Shown piece by piece: positions 41,822-50,687 of a stretch of 64,000 bases of DNA. Positions within the stretch are counted from its first letter, which is position 1, and each line of letters starts with the position of its first letter. Position numbers and translations under genes: made by a program. Origin of the DNA: an uncultured Oscillospiraceae bacterium (GTDB lineage: Bacteria > Bacillota > Clostridia > Oscillospirales > Ruminococcaceae); contig CAKSIT010000008.1 of the NCBI GenBank assembly GCA_934462925.1, positions 1-64,000 of the forward strand, in the 5' to 3' direction. A model generated the notes under the pieces. It searched no databases. It saw only the letters and a list, made by a program, of their open reading frames with translations, and was not told the DNA's origin.

Positions 41822-42559
41822 ATGTCACAGATAATTGCGGTAACAGCAGGAAAGGGCGGCACGGGCAAATCAACAACATCTGCAAATGTTGCTTCGGGGC
41901 TTGCGGCGCTCGGCAAGAAAACTCTGGTGGTAGAGCTTGACTTCGGTCTGCGCTGTCTTGATATTATGCTTGGCATAAAGGATAAGGTAAAGCACGATAT
42001 CGGCGAATATCTCGAGGGAAAAATAGACATTCTTACTGCAACGACAAAGGTTGACAGGGTGGATAACCTCTACCTTGTGTGCGCGACAAGAAACCCCTTT
42101 ATGGACATAAACCCCGAGAAGATTATGGGCGTATGCGAGGAAATGCGCAAGCACTTCGACTACATAATCATCGACACGGCGGGCGTCGGCAGCTCTGTAT
42201 TCAGCGTTATCAAGGCGGCGGAGCTTATCCTTATGGTAACCACCCCCGATACCGTGTGCGTGCGCGACGGCGCTATCCTTTCAGACTTCCTTTATGTAAA
42301 GAACTGCACGAATCAGCGTCTTGTCATAAACAAGGTCAGCCCCAACTTCAAGGACGAAGAGATACTCTACGACCTCGACGAGGTAATGGACAGCGTGGGC
42401 ATTCCGCTCATAGGCGTTGTACCCGAGGACCAGAATATCAAGATATGCGGCGCAAAGGGTCAGCCGCTGCCCACGACCTGCGGCGGCTACAAGGCGTATT
42501 CTGCAATTGCAAGGCGTATTCTTGGCGAGGACGTTCCGCTGACGATAAAAATAGACTGA
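41822..42559 (+). CDS. minD: MinD-like septum-site ATPase lacking the C-terminal membrane helix
   Basis: A 245-residue deviant Walker ATPase. Motif GKGGTGKSTTSANVA at residues 10-24 has the signature Lys; LVVELDFGLRCLDIMLG corresponds to MinD's GLRNLD segment; IIIDTAGVG is Walker B. The start follows GAGGGGA. The protein ends GEDVPLTIKID, where MinD normally has a Lys-rich amphipathic helix that binds membrane. minC and minE, often neighbours, are absent here. It may act by another attachment, or be a MinD/ParA relative with a different cargo. Confidence 0.85.
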   Translation: MSQIIAVTAGKGGTGKSTTSANVASGLAALGKKTLVVELDFGLRCLDIMLGIKDKVKHDIGEYLEGKIDILTATTKVDRVDNLYLVCATRNPFMDINPEKIMGVCEEMRKHFDYIIIDTAGVGSSVFSVIKAAELILMVTTPDTVCVRDGAILSDFLYVKNCTNQRLVINKVSPNFKDEEILYDLDEVMDSVGIPLIGVVPEDQNIKICGAKGQPLPTTCGGYKAYSAIARRILGEDVPLTIKID

Positions 42560-42586
42560 TTTGGTTTGGACAGAGAGGCTTAAAAA

Positions 42587-42985
42587 ATGAACATTGCGCT
42601 AATCGCACATGACTCGAAAAAGGAACTGATGGTTCAGTTCTGTATTGCATACTGCGGCATTCTCAGTCGCCACAACATCTGCGCTACGGGTACGACCGGC
42701 AAGCTCGTTGCGGAGGCTACGGGACTGCATATCCAGCGTTTTCTGAGCGGCTCGCAGGGCGGCGACCAGCAGCTCGCTTCCAGCATAAGCTGCAACGAGA
42801 TAGACCTGCTCATATTCTTCCGCGACCCGCTTAACGCAAAGTCGCACGAGCCGAACGACATCAATCTCCTGCGCCTGTGCGATGTGCATAATATCCCCGT
42901 CGCTACCAACATTGCAACGGCTGAGGCGCTTATTCACGCGCTTGAGCGCGGCGACCTTGACTGGCGCGAGTATATGCGCAACTGA
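42587..42985 (+). CDS. mgsA: Methylglyoxal synthase
   Basis: A 132-residue enzyme that converts dihydroxyacetone phosphate to methylglyoxal and phosphate. Conserved features: [22 protein letters not shown] (phosphate loop), [12 protein letters not shown] with the catalytic Asp, and [17 protein letters not shown]. Normal length. It follows minD by 27 nt, the end of the mre/min cluster as in other Clostridia. Confidence 0.97.
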   Translation: MNIALIAHDSKKELMVQFCIAYCGILSRHNICATGTTGKLVAEATGLHIQRFLSGSQGGDQQLASSISCNEIDLLIFFRDPLNAKSHEPNDINLLRLCDVHNIPVATNIATAEALIHALERGDLDWREYMRN

Positions 42986-43002
42986 TTTTTGCGCGTTTGT
43001 TA

Positions 43003-43067
43003 CGGCTGCGGCAGCGCAGCCGCGGTTTTAATGCAGATTTTTCCCCGCTCAGGCGGGGATTTGTTTT
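43003..43067 (+). terminator. Tandem terminators after mgsA
   Basis: Two hairpins: CGGCTGCG/CGCAGCCG (43003-43022, then CGGTTTT) and TCCCCGC/GCGGGGA (43042-43059, then TTTGTTTTT). Confidence 0.88.
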
Positions 43068-43095
43068 TGCAGGCGAAAAAAATGCGCGCCCCTAC

Positions 43096-43124
43096 TTGAA
43101 AAATACGCGGGAATATGTTATAAT
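43096..43124 (+). promoter_or_regulatory. Sigma-A promoter of prfB-rlmD
   Basis: TTGAAA (43096-43101), 17 bp, TATAAT (43119-43124). Confidence 0.87.
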
Positions 43125-43189
43125 AAAATGTAGTTTTGTGCTAATAAATTAACAGCGGTCGATTTCCGCAGATACAGGAGTGAACCGAA

Positions 43190-44302
43190 ATGATACAGTA
43201 TGACGAAACGCGCCTTGCTATGGAGGCGCTCACGCCGCAGATTGAGGAGCTTCGCGGAGCGCTCAACCTTGACGGAATCAAAATAAAGCTTGACGAGCTT
43301 GAGATGAAAACGACAGAGCCGGGCTTCTGGGACGACCCCGAAAAAAGTCAGGCTATATTGCAGCAGATAGGGCAGTACAAGTCCACGATAAACGGCTTTG
43401 AGAAGCTGCGCACGAACCACGAGGAAGTCCTTACCATGATAGAGCTTGCCGAGGAAGAACAGGACGGCAGCATGGAGGAGGAAGCAAAGGCTCTCGCGCA
43501 GACCGTCACCACCGAGCTTGAGGAGCAGAAGCTTGCAACGCTGCTTACGGGCGAGTACGACAGCTGCAACGCTATTCTGTCCTTCCACGCGGGCGCGGGC
43601 GGCACGGAGGCGCAGGACTGGGTGTCCATGCTGCTGAGAATGTACAACAAGTGGGCTGACCACCACGGCTTTAAGGTGGAGCTGCTCGACCAGCTCGACG
43701 GCGACGAGGCGGGCATTAAGAGCGCTTCTATTCAGATACAGGGGTACAACGCCTACGGCTTCCTTAAGAGCGAGCATGGCGTTCACAGACTTGTACGCAT
43801 TTCCCCGTTCGACGCTTCGGGCAGGCGGCAGACGAGCTTCGCTTCCGTCGAGGTAATGCCCGAAATTGAAAAGGACGTTTCGGTTGAGATACGCCCCGAG
43901 GATATTGAAATGGAAGTGTACCGTGCAAGCGGCGCGGGCGGTCAGCATATCAACAAAACGTCCTCTGCGGTACGCCTTATCCACAAGCCCACGGGTATAG
44001 TAACCTCCTGCCAGACGCAGAGAAGTCAGGTGCAGAACCGCGACTTCGCCATGAAAATGCTTATGGCAAAGCTTGTTGAGATAAAGGAGCGCGAGCATCT
44101 CGACAAGATAAGCGACATTAAGGGCGAGCAGCTTAAAATCGAGTGGGGCAGCCAGATTCGCTCGTATGTATTCATGCCGTACACCCTTGCAAAGGACCAC
44201 CGCACGGGCTTTGAAAACGGCAACATACAGGCGGTAATGGACGGCGATATCGACGGCTTTATCAACGCTTACCTTAAGGCGCGCAGCCTTGGCGAGATAT
44301 GA
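43190..44302 (+). CDS. prfB: Peptide chain release factor 2 (no programmed frameshift)
   Basis: A 370-residue class I release factor that reads UAA and UGA. Anticodon-like motif SPF (RISPFDASGRRQ) and the GGQ loop SGAGGQHINK are intact. The gene is one uninterrupted frame. At the place where most bacterial prfB genes carry CTT TGA C, this gene reads CTT GAC (43268-43273), so the autoregulatory +1 frameshift is missing. It overlaps rlmD by 4 nt. Confidence 0.96.
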   Translation: MIQYDETRLAMEALTPQIEELRGALNLDGIKIKLDELEMKTTEPGFWDDPEKSQAILQQIGQYKSTINGFEKLRTNHEEVLTMIELAEEEQDGSMEEEAKALAQTVTTELEEQKLATLLTGEYDSCNAILSFHAGAGGTEAQDWVSMLLRMYNKWADHHGFKVELLDQLDGDEAGIKSASIQIQGYNAYGFLKSEHGVHRLVRISPFDASGRRQTSFASVEVMPEIEKDVSVEIRPEDIEMEVYRASGAGGQHINKTSSAVRLIHKPTGIVTSCQTQRSQVQNRDFAMKMLMAKLVEIKEREHLDKISDIKGEQLKIEWGSQIRSYVFMPYTLAKDHRTGFENGNIQAVMDGDIDGFINAYLKARSLGEI

Positions 44303-45645
44303 AGAAGAACGACATAATAACGGTTGAAATCACCGCCATGACGAGTGAGGGCAGCGGAATCGCCCGCCACGAGGGCATGGCGGTGTTCGTGCCGTTCACG
44401 GCGGTTGGGGACGTTATTTCCTGCCGTATAGTAAAGGCGCTTAAAAGCTACGCCTTTGGCAGGGTAGAAGCTGTGCTGACGCCCTCGCCCGACAGAACGG
44501 ACAACGACTGCCCTGTTTACGGCAGGTGCGGCGGCTGCTGCTTTCGCCACATGAGCTACGAGGCGGAGCTGCGCGCAAAGGACGGCATAGTAAGGGACGC
44601 TTTCGCGAGGATAGGCGGGCTTTCGCCCGAGTTTTTGCCGATAGCGCCAAGCCCCGCCGTGAGCGGATACCGCAACAAGCTGCAAATGCCCGTGGCGCGT
44701 ATCGACGGGCGGACGGTCTGCGGGTTTTACTCCGAGCGCTCGCACAGGGTAACGGCGGTGGAAAGCTGCCTGCTGCAGCCCGCCGTTTTCGGGGAGATAA
44801 CGCAGTTTGTAACGCTCGCCGCCGACAGGCTTCGCATAAGCCCCTATAACGAGGAGAAGCACGAGGGCGTTTTGCGGCACATATTCCTGCGTAAAGGCAA
44901 TTACAGCGGCGAGATTTGCCTGTGCCTTGTAGTGCGCAGAAAAGTCCCCGAGCTTTCGCGGCTTGCCGCGGAGGTCTGCGCGGCGTTCCCGCAGATAACG
45001 GGCGTTGTCGCTAATATCAATCCCGACAGGACAAACGTTGTTTTAGGCGAGCGCGAGATAGTTCTGCGCGGAAAGGCGGCCATAGCCGACACAATGTGCG
45101 GGGTAAGCGTTGAGATATCGCCGCGCGCGTTCTATCAGGTGAACACGCCCGCCGCCGAGCGGCTTTACGCGCAGGCGCGCGAGTTCGCAGAGCCGCGCGG
45201 CAAGCTGGTTCTCGACCTGTACTGCGGCGCGGGAACGATAGGGCTTTCAATGGCGGGAGAGGCGGCGCGCGTTATCGGCGCGGAGATAGTCCCCGACGCG
45301 GTGGAGAATGCGCGGCAGAACGCGCTTCGCAGCGGATTTGACAACGCGCAGTTTATTTGCGCGGACGCGGGACAGGCGGCGGAGCGCTTCACAAAAGAGG
45401 GCGTAAAGCCCGACGTTATCATGCTCGACCCGCCGCGCAAGGGCTGTTCCGCGCAAACGCTGCATGCGTGCGCGCAAATGTCGCCAGAGCGTATCGTGAT
45501 GATTTCCTGCGACCCTGCCACGGCCGCGCGCGACGCAAAGCTGCTGGGCGAGCTTGGCTACAGGGCGGTAAGGGCAAGGGCGTTCGATTTGTTCCCGAGA
45601 ACAAGGCACGTTGAGTGCGTGGTTTTATTAAGAAAAAACATTTAA
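44299..45645 (+). CDS. rlmD: 23S rRNA (uracil-C5)-methyltransferase, RlmD/TrmA family
   Basis: A 448-residue SAM-dependent RNA methyltransferase. N-terminal TRAM domain (about 1-58), four Fe-S Cys (CPVYGRCGGC plus a later Cys), SAM motif LVLDLYCGAGTIGLSMA, and the catalytic Cys in VMISCDPATAARD. The family makes m5U1939 or m5U747 in 23S rRNA; the exact site cannot be told. Start overlaps the prfB stop (ATGA). Confidence 0.92.
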   Translation: MKKNDIITVEITAMTSEGSGIARHEGMAVFVPFTAVGDVISCRIVKALKSYAFGRVEAVLTPSPDRTDNDCPVYGRCGGCCFRHMSYEAELRAKDGIVRDAFARIGGLSPEFLPIAPSPAVSGYRNKLQMPVARIDGRTVCGFYSERSHRVTAVESCLLQPAVFGEITQFVTLAADRLRISPYNEEKHEGVLRHIFLRKGNYSGEICLCLVVRRKVPELSRLAAEVCAAFPQITGVVANINPDRTNVVLGEREIVLRGKAAIADTMCGVSVEISPRAFYQVNTPAAERLYAQAREFAEPRGKLVLDLYCGAGTIGLSMAGEAARVIGAEIVPDAVENARQNALRSGFDNAQFICADAGQAAERFTKEGVKPDVIMLDPPRKGCSAQTLHACAQMSPERIVMISCDPATAARDAKLLGELGYRAVRARAFDLFPRTRHVECVVLLRKNI

Positions 45646-45665
45646 TTTAACGGGAGGACTTGTAC

Positions 45666-46661
45666 ATGAGTGGTGAAGAAATTCAGGTTTGGGGTATCCA
45701 TGCTCAGGACGATAATATGTTTCGCAAGGATAATATAATCGCTCTGGGATGGAAAGATTTTGGCGACCTTAGTAAAGTTGACGCTTCTCGTGAAGCATTT
45801 AAGGAACACTATCAAAAAATATACCCCAATGGAAAGAAAGGGGCTGTAGGTACTTGCTCCGGAATGCTTTACAGATTTATTCACGAAATCAAAATCGGAG
45901 ATTATATAGTATACCCCTCAAAGGCGGACAGAATGATAAATATTGGCGTTGTTGAGGGTGAATACACATACGCTCCCGAGGCAGGTGAATATGTTCAGCA
46001 AAGAGCTGTAAAGTGGCTGAAACACCTTCCGCGCACTGCTTTCTCGCAGGGAGCTTTATATGAAGCGGGGTCTGCTCTGTCATTATTTGCGGTTAAAAAT
46101 TATGCAGGTGAATATTTATCTGCGCTTGACAGCAAATTTAAGCCGACTATTCCTCCTGCTGAAGATGATGGAAGTGTTGCTGCAACAGCAAACGAAATAA
46201 AAGAATCCACACGTGATTTTGTTCTGAAAGAGCTCAGTAAAAATCTCAAGGGATATGATTTTGAAGAATTTGTTGCTGACCTGCTCCGAGCTATGGGTTA
46301 CAGAACTACTGTGTCTCAACATGGTGGCGACAGCGGAATAGACATCACCGCATACAAAGATGAACTCCCGCCGCGTATTCTGGTACAGGTTAAAAGTCAG
46401 GCCAGCGACATCAATGAATCGCTTATACAGTCGCTTAAAGGTGCAATGCGAGAGGGAGATTACGGACTTTTCGTAACGCTGTCCAAATACACTAAAAATG
46501 CGACAAAATACTTAGAAAATACTCCGATAATCCGAGGTATAAACGGCGAAGAACTAGTTGAACTTATTCTGCAATACTATGACCAACTTAGCGAGAAGTA
46601 TCAAAGGGTGATACCGTTGGAGATGGTTTACATACCCGTGTCAAAGGATAGTCTGAGTTAA
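45666..46661 (+). CDS. Mrr-like restriction endonuclease with PUA/EVE-like N-terminus
   Basis: A 331-residue protein. The ATG at 45666 follows GGGAGG; an upstream TTG is not favoured. Residues 5-110 look like a PUA/EVE-type modified-base reader (VWGIHAQDDN, ALGWKDFGDLSK, IKIGDYIVYPSKADRMINIGVVEGEY). Residues 197-300 are an Mrr catalytic domain: FEEFVADLLRAMGY, GGDSGIDI with Asp226, then VQVKSQ with Gln241 and Lys243. It is probably a modification-dependent type IV nuclease. Its codons are AT-rich compared with both neighbours, which suggests recent transfer. No methyltransferase partner is present. Confidence 0.88.
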   Translation: MSGEEIQVWGIHAQDDNMFRKDNIIALGWKDFGDLSKVDASREAFKEHYQKIYPNGKKGAVGTCSGMLYRFIHEIKIGDYIVYPSKADRMINIGVVEGEYTYAPEAGEYVQQRAVKWLKHLPRTAFSQGALYEAGSALSLFAVKNYAGEYLSALDSKFKPTIPPAEDDGSVAATANEIKESTRDFVLKELSKNLKGYDFEEFVADLLRAMGYRTTVSQHGGDSGIDITAYKDELPPRILVQVKSQASDINESLIQSLKGAMREGDYGLFVTLSKYTKNATKYLENTPIIRGINGEELVELILQYYDQLSEKYQRVIPLEMVYIPVSKDSLS

Positions 46662-46799
46662 CGCTTAAATAATGTTGAAAATATTTGTTTTCTATTTGTG
46701 TTAGAATACTATGAAAACAAGTCAGTAGATGATATTTTGCCCTATGCGTTCCCACAAAAGCAAGTTATATTTAATGACCGCACGACGAAAGGACGATAT

Positions 46800-47459
46800 A
46801 TGAAAAGAGCGTATGCCAAATCATCATATGCTAAGCCCTACGAGCAGTATTGCAGGGAGCATTTCCCCGACGAAGCGGACTTTATATTCAGCAAGGCGGA
46901 GGAGTGGTACGGCAGACTTATAAAGGATATGCCCGACCTTGGCAAGAACATGATGGCGCAGAATATGCTGGACTGGTTCACCATTCTCGCGTTTTACGAG
47001 GCGAGCCGCCGCAGGCTGGACGGCGAGGCGCTTCTTGCTGTAAAGCGCATGGCAGTCGATAAAATGAAGTTCCTTGGCAAAATCGTGGACGGCAACAAAA
47101 GCAAGTGGCCCTACAGGCTGTTTGAAAAGACATATGTCAAGTACATAAAGGCTGTAAAAAAGCACCAAGCAAAGGGCGAGTGGCTTGACAGCTGGCGCGT
47201 GGAGCTGAATCCCGACAACCGCACTGAAGGCTTTTGCTTTCACCTTGTGGGCTGCCCGCTTGCGAAGCACGCAAAGGCGCACGGCTACGAGAAGCTGCTG
47301 CCGTACCTTTGCAGGACGGACCACTTTCTTGCCGAGGTAATGCACGCGCGGCTCGTCCGCACGCAGACCGAGGCGCTTGGCGGGGACTGCTGCGATTACT
47401 GGTACGTTGGCGACAAAAGCCCCGCGCTCAAGCCGTATAAGGATTTGGAGCTTATATAA
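46800..47459 (+). CDS. Probable L-2-amino-thiazoline-4-carboxylate hydrolase family protein
   Basis: A 219-residue cytoplasmic protein. The ATG at 46800 has AAAGGA 6 nt upstream; the open frame extends to 46698 without a site. The pattern fits the ATC-hydrolase family (PF14196): an N-terminal helical part, MDWF-like NMLDWFTILAFYEA, a central GFCFHLVGCPLAKHAKAHGYEKLLPYLCRTDHFLAEVM, and a C-terminal GGDCCDYWYV with paired Cys. In characterised members the reaction opens the ATC ring toward L-cysteine, but many homologues have unknown substrates. Its GC content returns to that of the chromosome. Confidence 0.6.
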   Translation: MKRAYAKSSYAKPYEQYCREHFPDEADFIFSKAEEWYGRLIKDMPDLGKNMMAQNMLDWFTILAFYEASRRRLDGEALLAVKRMAVDKMKFLGKIVDGNKSKWPYRLFEKTYVKYIKAVKKHQAKGEWLDSWRVELNPDNRTEGFCFHLVGCPLAKHAKAHGYEKLLPYLCRTDHFLAEVMHARLVRTQTEALGGDCCDYWYVGDKSPALKPYKDLELI

Positions 47460-47482
47460 ACGACAGCGAGGGGTAAGCGGGG

Positions 47483-48631
47483 GTGAGTGCGTTGCGGCGC
47501 GTAGCCGATTTTATAAAGCGCGAGGCGGTGCTGTGTATAGCGGTGCTGCTGGCGCTCGTTTCTATGTTTTTTGTGCCGCCCGACGCGGAATACGCGGGAT
47601 ACATAGACCTGCGCACGCTCGGCATATTGTTCTGCCTGATGACGGTGGTGGCGGGGCTTAAGGGACTCGGCGTGTTCTCTGCGCTTGCGCAGGGGCTGCT
47701 TAAGCGCGTAAGGACGGTGCGGGCGCTTGTTGTGGCGCTTGTGCTGATGTGCTTCTTTTTCAGCATGGTTATAACAAACGACGTGGCGCTTATAACGTTC
47801 GTGCCGTTTACGTTTGAGCTGCTGCACCTTGCGGGCGAACAGGCGGAGCGCGAGTGGCTCGTGAGCGCGGTTGCAATGCAGACCGCCGCGGCGAATCTCG
47901 GCAGTATGCTTACTCCCCTTGGCAACCCGCAGAACCTTTACCTGTACGGCCGCGCGGGCATGACAGCGGGCGGGCTTGCAGCGCTTATGCTTCCGTACAG
48001 CGCGCTTTCCCTTGCGATGATAATGCTGTGGATAGCGCTAAGGCGCGGCGGGGGGAGCATAATGGTGCGCTTTGAGGAAAAAGCGGAGATTGCGGGCAAA
48101 AAGCGCCTTGCGATGTACATAGCGCTTTTTGCGGTCTGCCTGCTTGCGGTGCTGCGCGTGATTTGGTGGCAGGCGGCGGCAGCCGTGGTGCTTGTATGCG
48201 TGCTTGCGGCGGACAGAAAGACGCTGCGCAGCGTTGACTGGGGGCTGCTGGCAACGTTTGTGGGCTTCTTTGTGTTTGTGGGGAACATGGGGCGCATTCC
48301 TGCGCTGCGGCAGCTGCTTGAAAGCGTTGTCGCGGGAAACGAGGTGCTGACGGCGGCAGCTTCGAGCCAGATAATAAGCAACGTGCCTGCGGCGCTGCTG
48401 CTGTCGGGCTTCACGCAGGATATGCGTGGGCTTATTATCGGCACGAATATAGGCGGACTTGGCACGCTCATAGCTTCAATGGCAAGCCTTATCTCGTATA
48501 AGCAGCTCTGCGCGCAGCGCCCGCAGGAAAAGGGGCGGTATATGCTGTGCTTCACGGTATCCAACGTTGTAATGCTCGCCGCGCTTCTCGGGGAGTATTT
48601 CGCGCTAAGGGCGCTCGGGGCGTATTCGTAA
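47483..48631 (+). CDS. SLC13/ArsB-like anion permease
   Basis: A 382-residue polytopic membrane protein with about eleven hydrophobic segments. The GTG start at 47483 is preceded by GAGGGG. Motifs of the ion-transporter superfamily: SMVITNDVALITFVPFTFELL and its inverted repeat counterpart SQIISNVPAALLLSGFTQD, each with the Ser/Asn-Asp or Asn-Val-Pro hairpin tip, and GSMLTPLGNPQNL. Candidate substrates are dicarboxylates, phosphate or arsenite; no arsenic or citrate genes are adjacent. Confidence 0.85.
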   Translation: MSALRRVADFIKREAVLCIAVLLALVSMFFVPPDAEYAGYIDLRTLGILFCLMTVVAGLKGLGVFSALAQGLLKRVRTVRALVVALVLMCFFFSMVITNDVALITFVPFTFELLHLAGEQAEREWLVSAVAMQTAAANLGSMLTPLGNPQNLYLYGRAGMTAGGLAALMLPYSALSLAMIMLWIALRRGGGSIMVRFEEKAEIAGKKRLAMYIALFAVCLLAVLRVIWWQAAAAVVLVCVLAADRKTLRSVDWGLLATFVGFFVFVGNMGRIPALRQLLESVVAGNEVLTAAASSQIISNVPAALLLSGFTQDMRGLIIGTNIGGLGTLIASMASLISYKQLCAQRPQEKGRYMLCFTVSNVVMLAALLGEYFALRALGAYS

Positions 48632-48638
48632 ACAAATT

Positions 48639-48666
48639 AAGCGGGACTGATTTCAGCCCCGCTTTT
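48639..48666 (+). terminator. Terminator after the anion permease gene
   Basis: AAGCGGG/CCCGCTT stem (48639-48645 with 48658-48664) followed by TT; convergent with the ABC permease gene. Confidence 0.78.
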
Positions 48667-48678
48667 GCGTATATTGCC

Positions 48679-49443
48679 TTAAGCCAAATCCGCGCGCATT
48701 CTGCTTCTGAAAACAAGCACCGAAGCCACCGCTACGACCGCCGTGTACGCGAGCGTTATAAGCATATGAACGCCCAGCCCCTCCGTTTCCATTGCAAACA
48801 GCAGGTGAGCTGTCTTTACGCTGTGGTAGAACGGCAGCGCCCTGCATATCGTCAGCAGAATGCCGCCCGTGCCGTCCGCGTCGAACCATATGCCGCCGAG
48901 GAACGAAGCGAGCGATATCAGCACCGAGCAAAGCCCGGGAGCTGCCTTTTCGCTGAAAAGCGTGCCGAACAGCAGCCCGAAGCATATGAACATTACAGCG
49001 CTTGGAATGAGCGCCGCCGCCGCAAGCAGCATTCCGCCGACGTTGAGCGACTGCCCTGTGATAAGCGAAATCACAAATCCAGCCGCGAACGTTATAATTA
49101 TCTGCGCAAACGCAAGCGCCAGCATGGGCAGCGTGTAGCCGAGGATAAAATCCGCGCCTTTCATGGGCGTTGCGTAAAGCCGCACGAGGAACGAGCCGCT
49201 CCTGTCCTTTGAGATGTTAAGGCAGGTAAAGAGCATTACGAACGTAAGCCCAAACACCGCCATTCCGCCAGTAAGCTGGTTAATGTTAAAAAGCGTCATG
49301 TTCGCTTCGGGGGGAATGCTCTCGTTTACAAGCGTCATTACAACAAGCATAACCAGCGGGAAGCCAAGGCAGAATATGTAGGCGAGCGGGTCGCGCAGTA
49401 TTTCCTTTATGTTGCGCGAAGCGAAAGACATTGTTTTTTTCAT
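48679..49443 (-). CDS. ABC-2 type export permease
   Basis: A 254-residue membrane protein with six hydrophobic segments; after a short amphipathic N-terminus (SFASRNIKEILRDPLAYIFCLGFPLVML) come the pore segments, with the conserved FGLTFVMLFTCLNISKDRSGSFLVRLYATPM loop typical of ABC-2 permeases for drugs, lipids or lantibiotics. The start overlaps the ATPase stop (ATGA). Together they make an ABC exporter controlled by the regulator upstream. Confidence 0.9.
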   Translation of the reverse strand: MKKTMSFASRNIKEILRDPLAYIFCLGFPLVMLVVMTLVNESIPPEANMTLFNINQLTGGMAVFGLTFVMLFTCLNISKDRSGSFLVRLYATPMKGADFILGYTLPMLALAFAQIIITFAAGFVISLITGQSLNVGGMLLAAAALIPSAVMFICFGLLFGTLFSEKAAPGLCSVLISLASFLGGIWFDADGTGGILLTICRALPFYHSVKTAHLLFAMETEGLGVHMLITLAYTAVVAVASVLVFRSRMRADLA

Positions 49444-50180
49444 ACCGCAGCCCCCTTTTTGTGCGATTCCGCGATTTTTATAAACGTGTTTTCAAGCCCC
49501 TGCTCGCCCGAGAACGCCTCAAGCTCCGCGAGCGTGCCGCAGGTTACAAGCGAGCCGTCTATCATTATCCCTATTCGGTCGGAGAGGTGTTCCGCTTCTT
49601 CCATATAGTGCGTTGTAAGGATTATGGTTATCTTCCCCTTAAGGGCGGAAATAACGCTCCACAGCTCGCGCCTTGCAAGCACGTCAAGCCCGAGCGTGGG
49701 TTCGTCCAGAAACAGCACCTGCGGCTTTGAGATAAGCGCCATTGCAATGGAGAGTCTGCGCTTCCAGCCGCCCGAGAGCGTTTTCGCGCGGGAATCGCGC
49801 ACCTCGCCCATGCCGAAAAGCGTTATCATCTCCTCAACGCGCGCGCGGCGCTCCTCGCCCTCAATGCCGAATATCCCGCACATAAGCGCAAGGTTTTCCT
49901 GCACCGAAAGATTATCCGCTACCGCCGTATCCTGCGGGGAAATGCCCACAATGCTCTTTACCGCGGCGCTTTCGGTTTTGCAGCTGTGGCCGCACACATA
50001 GCACTCGCCGTCCGTCGGCGCGGAAAGGCACGACAGCATTCTTATCGTGGTGGTTTTGCCCGCGCCGTTCACGCCAAGCAGCGCGAAAAGCTCGCCCTGC
50101 GCCACCGTGAGCGACAGGGCGTTTACGGCGGTTTTGGACTTATATCTTTTTGTAAGTCCTTTGGTTTCTATCGCGTTCAT
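49440..50180 (-). CDS. ABC transporter ATP-binding protein
   Basis: A 246-residue ATPase. Walker A GVNGAGKTT, Q-loop GISPQDTAV, signature LSGGWKRRLSIAMALI, Walker B VLFLDEPTLGLD and switch His in TTHYMEEAEHL. The ATG at 50180 follows AAGGAGC; a longer frame overlaps the regulator gene and is not preferred. The DrrA/CcmA-type sequence fits drug or lantibiotic efflux. It lies 17 nt after the regulator gene. Confidence 0.94.
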   Translation of the reverse strand: MNAIETKGLTKRYKSKTAVNALSLTVAQGELFALLGVNGAGKTTTIRMLSCLSAPTDGECYVCGHSCKTESAAVKSIVGISPQDTAVADNLSVQENLALMCGIFGIEGEERRARVEEMITLFGMGEVRDSRAKTLSGGWKRRLSIAMALISKPQVLFLDEPTLGLDVLARRELWSVISALKGKITIILTTHYMEEAEHLSDRIGIMIDGSLVTCGTLAELEAFSGEQGLENTFIKIAESHKKGAAV

Positions 50181-50197
50181 GTTTTGCTCCTTTTTTA

Positions 50198-50593
50198 CTA
50201 TTTGTCGAAAAGGCACTCGGACATTTTAACAAGCGCAATGCCCTTGTCCTCGTCAGCAAGCACGAGAAGCGCCGTCCCCGCGCCAAGCCCGAACAGCTCG
50301 CGGCATTTTTTCGGCAGCGTTATCTGCCCCTTGTCGTTTACCATCGTCATGCCGAACATATGCCGTCTGCCCTCGGGGTCGGACACGGGCTGCGTCATAT
50401 TCCGCACGAGAAAGTCAACGCTCGTGCCGTACAGGTCCGAAAGCGCTATGATGTTCTCGATGTCGGGCAGGCTCTCGCCGCTTTCCCATTTTGCCACGGC
50501 CTGCCGCGACACGCCGAGCTTTTCGGCTACCTGCTCCTGCGTCATGCCGCTTTGCTTTCTGTACAGCTTAAGGTTGTTGAACTCTATTGCCAT
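50198..50593 (-). CDS. HTH (XRE) - AbrB fusion regulator
   Basis: A 131-residue regulator. Residues 7-65 are an XRE HTH (YRKQSGMTQEQVAEKLGVSRQAVAKWESGES); residues 83-125 form a SpoVT/AbrB swapped-hairpin DNA-binding or dimerisation domain (MVNDKGQITLPKKCRELFGLGAGTALLVLADEDKGIALVK). ATG at 50593 follows GGAAGTG. It leads the ABC exporter operon and probably senses its substrate and regulates it. GTTACG direct repeats (50654-50659 and 50665-50670) upstream are possible binding sites. Confidence 0.9.
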   Translation of the reverse strand: MAIEFNNLKLYRKQSGMTQEQVAEKLGVSRQAVAKWESGESLPDIENIIALSDLYGTSVDFLVRNMTQPVSDPEGRRHMFGMTMVNDKGQITLPKKCRELFGLGAGTALLVLADEDKGIALVKMSECLFDK

Positions 50594-50687
50594 GCTTTCA
50601 CTTCCTTTATTCAAGTTTACCATATTGTTACGCGATATTCTACCAACTGCGGGTTACGTCAATGTTACGTTGAGTTTACATTTTCGG

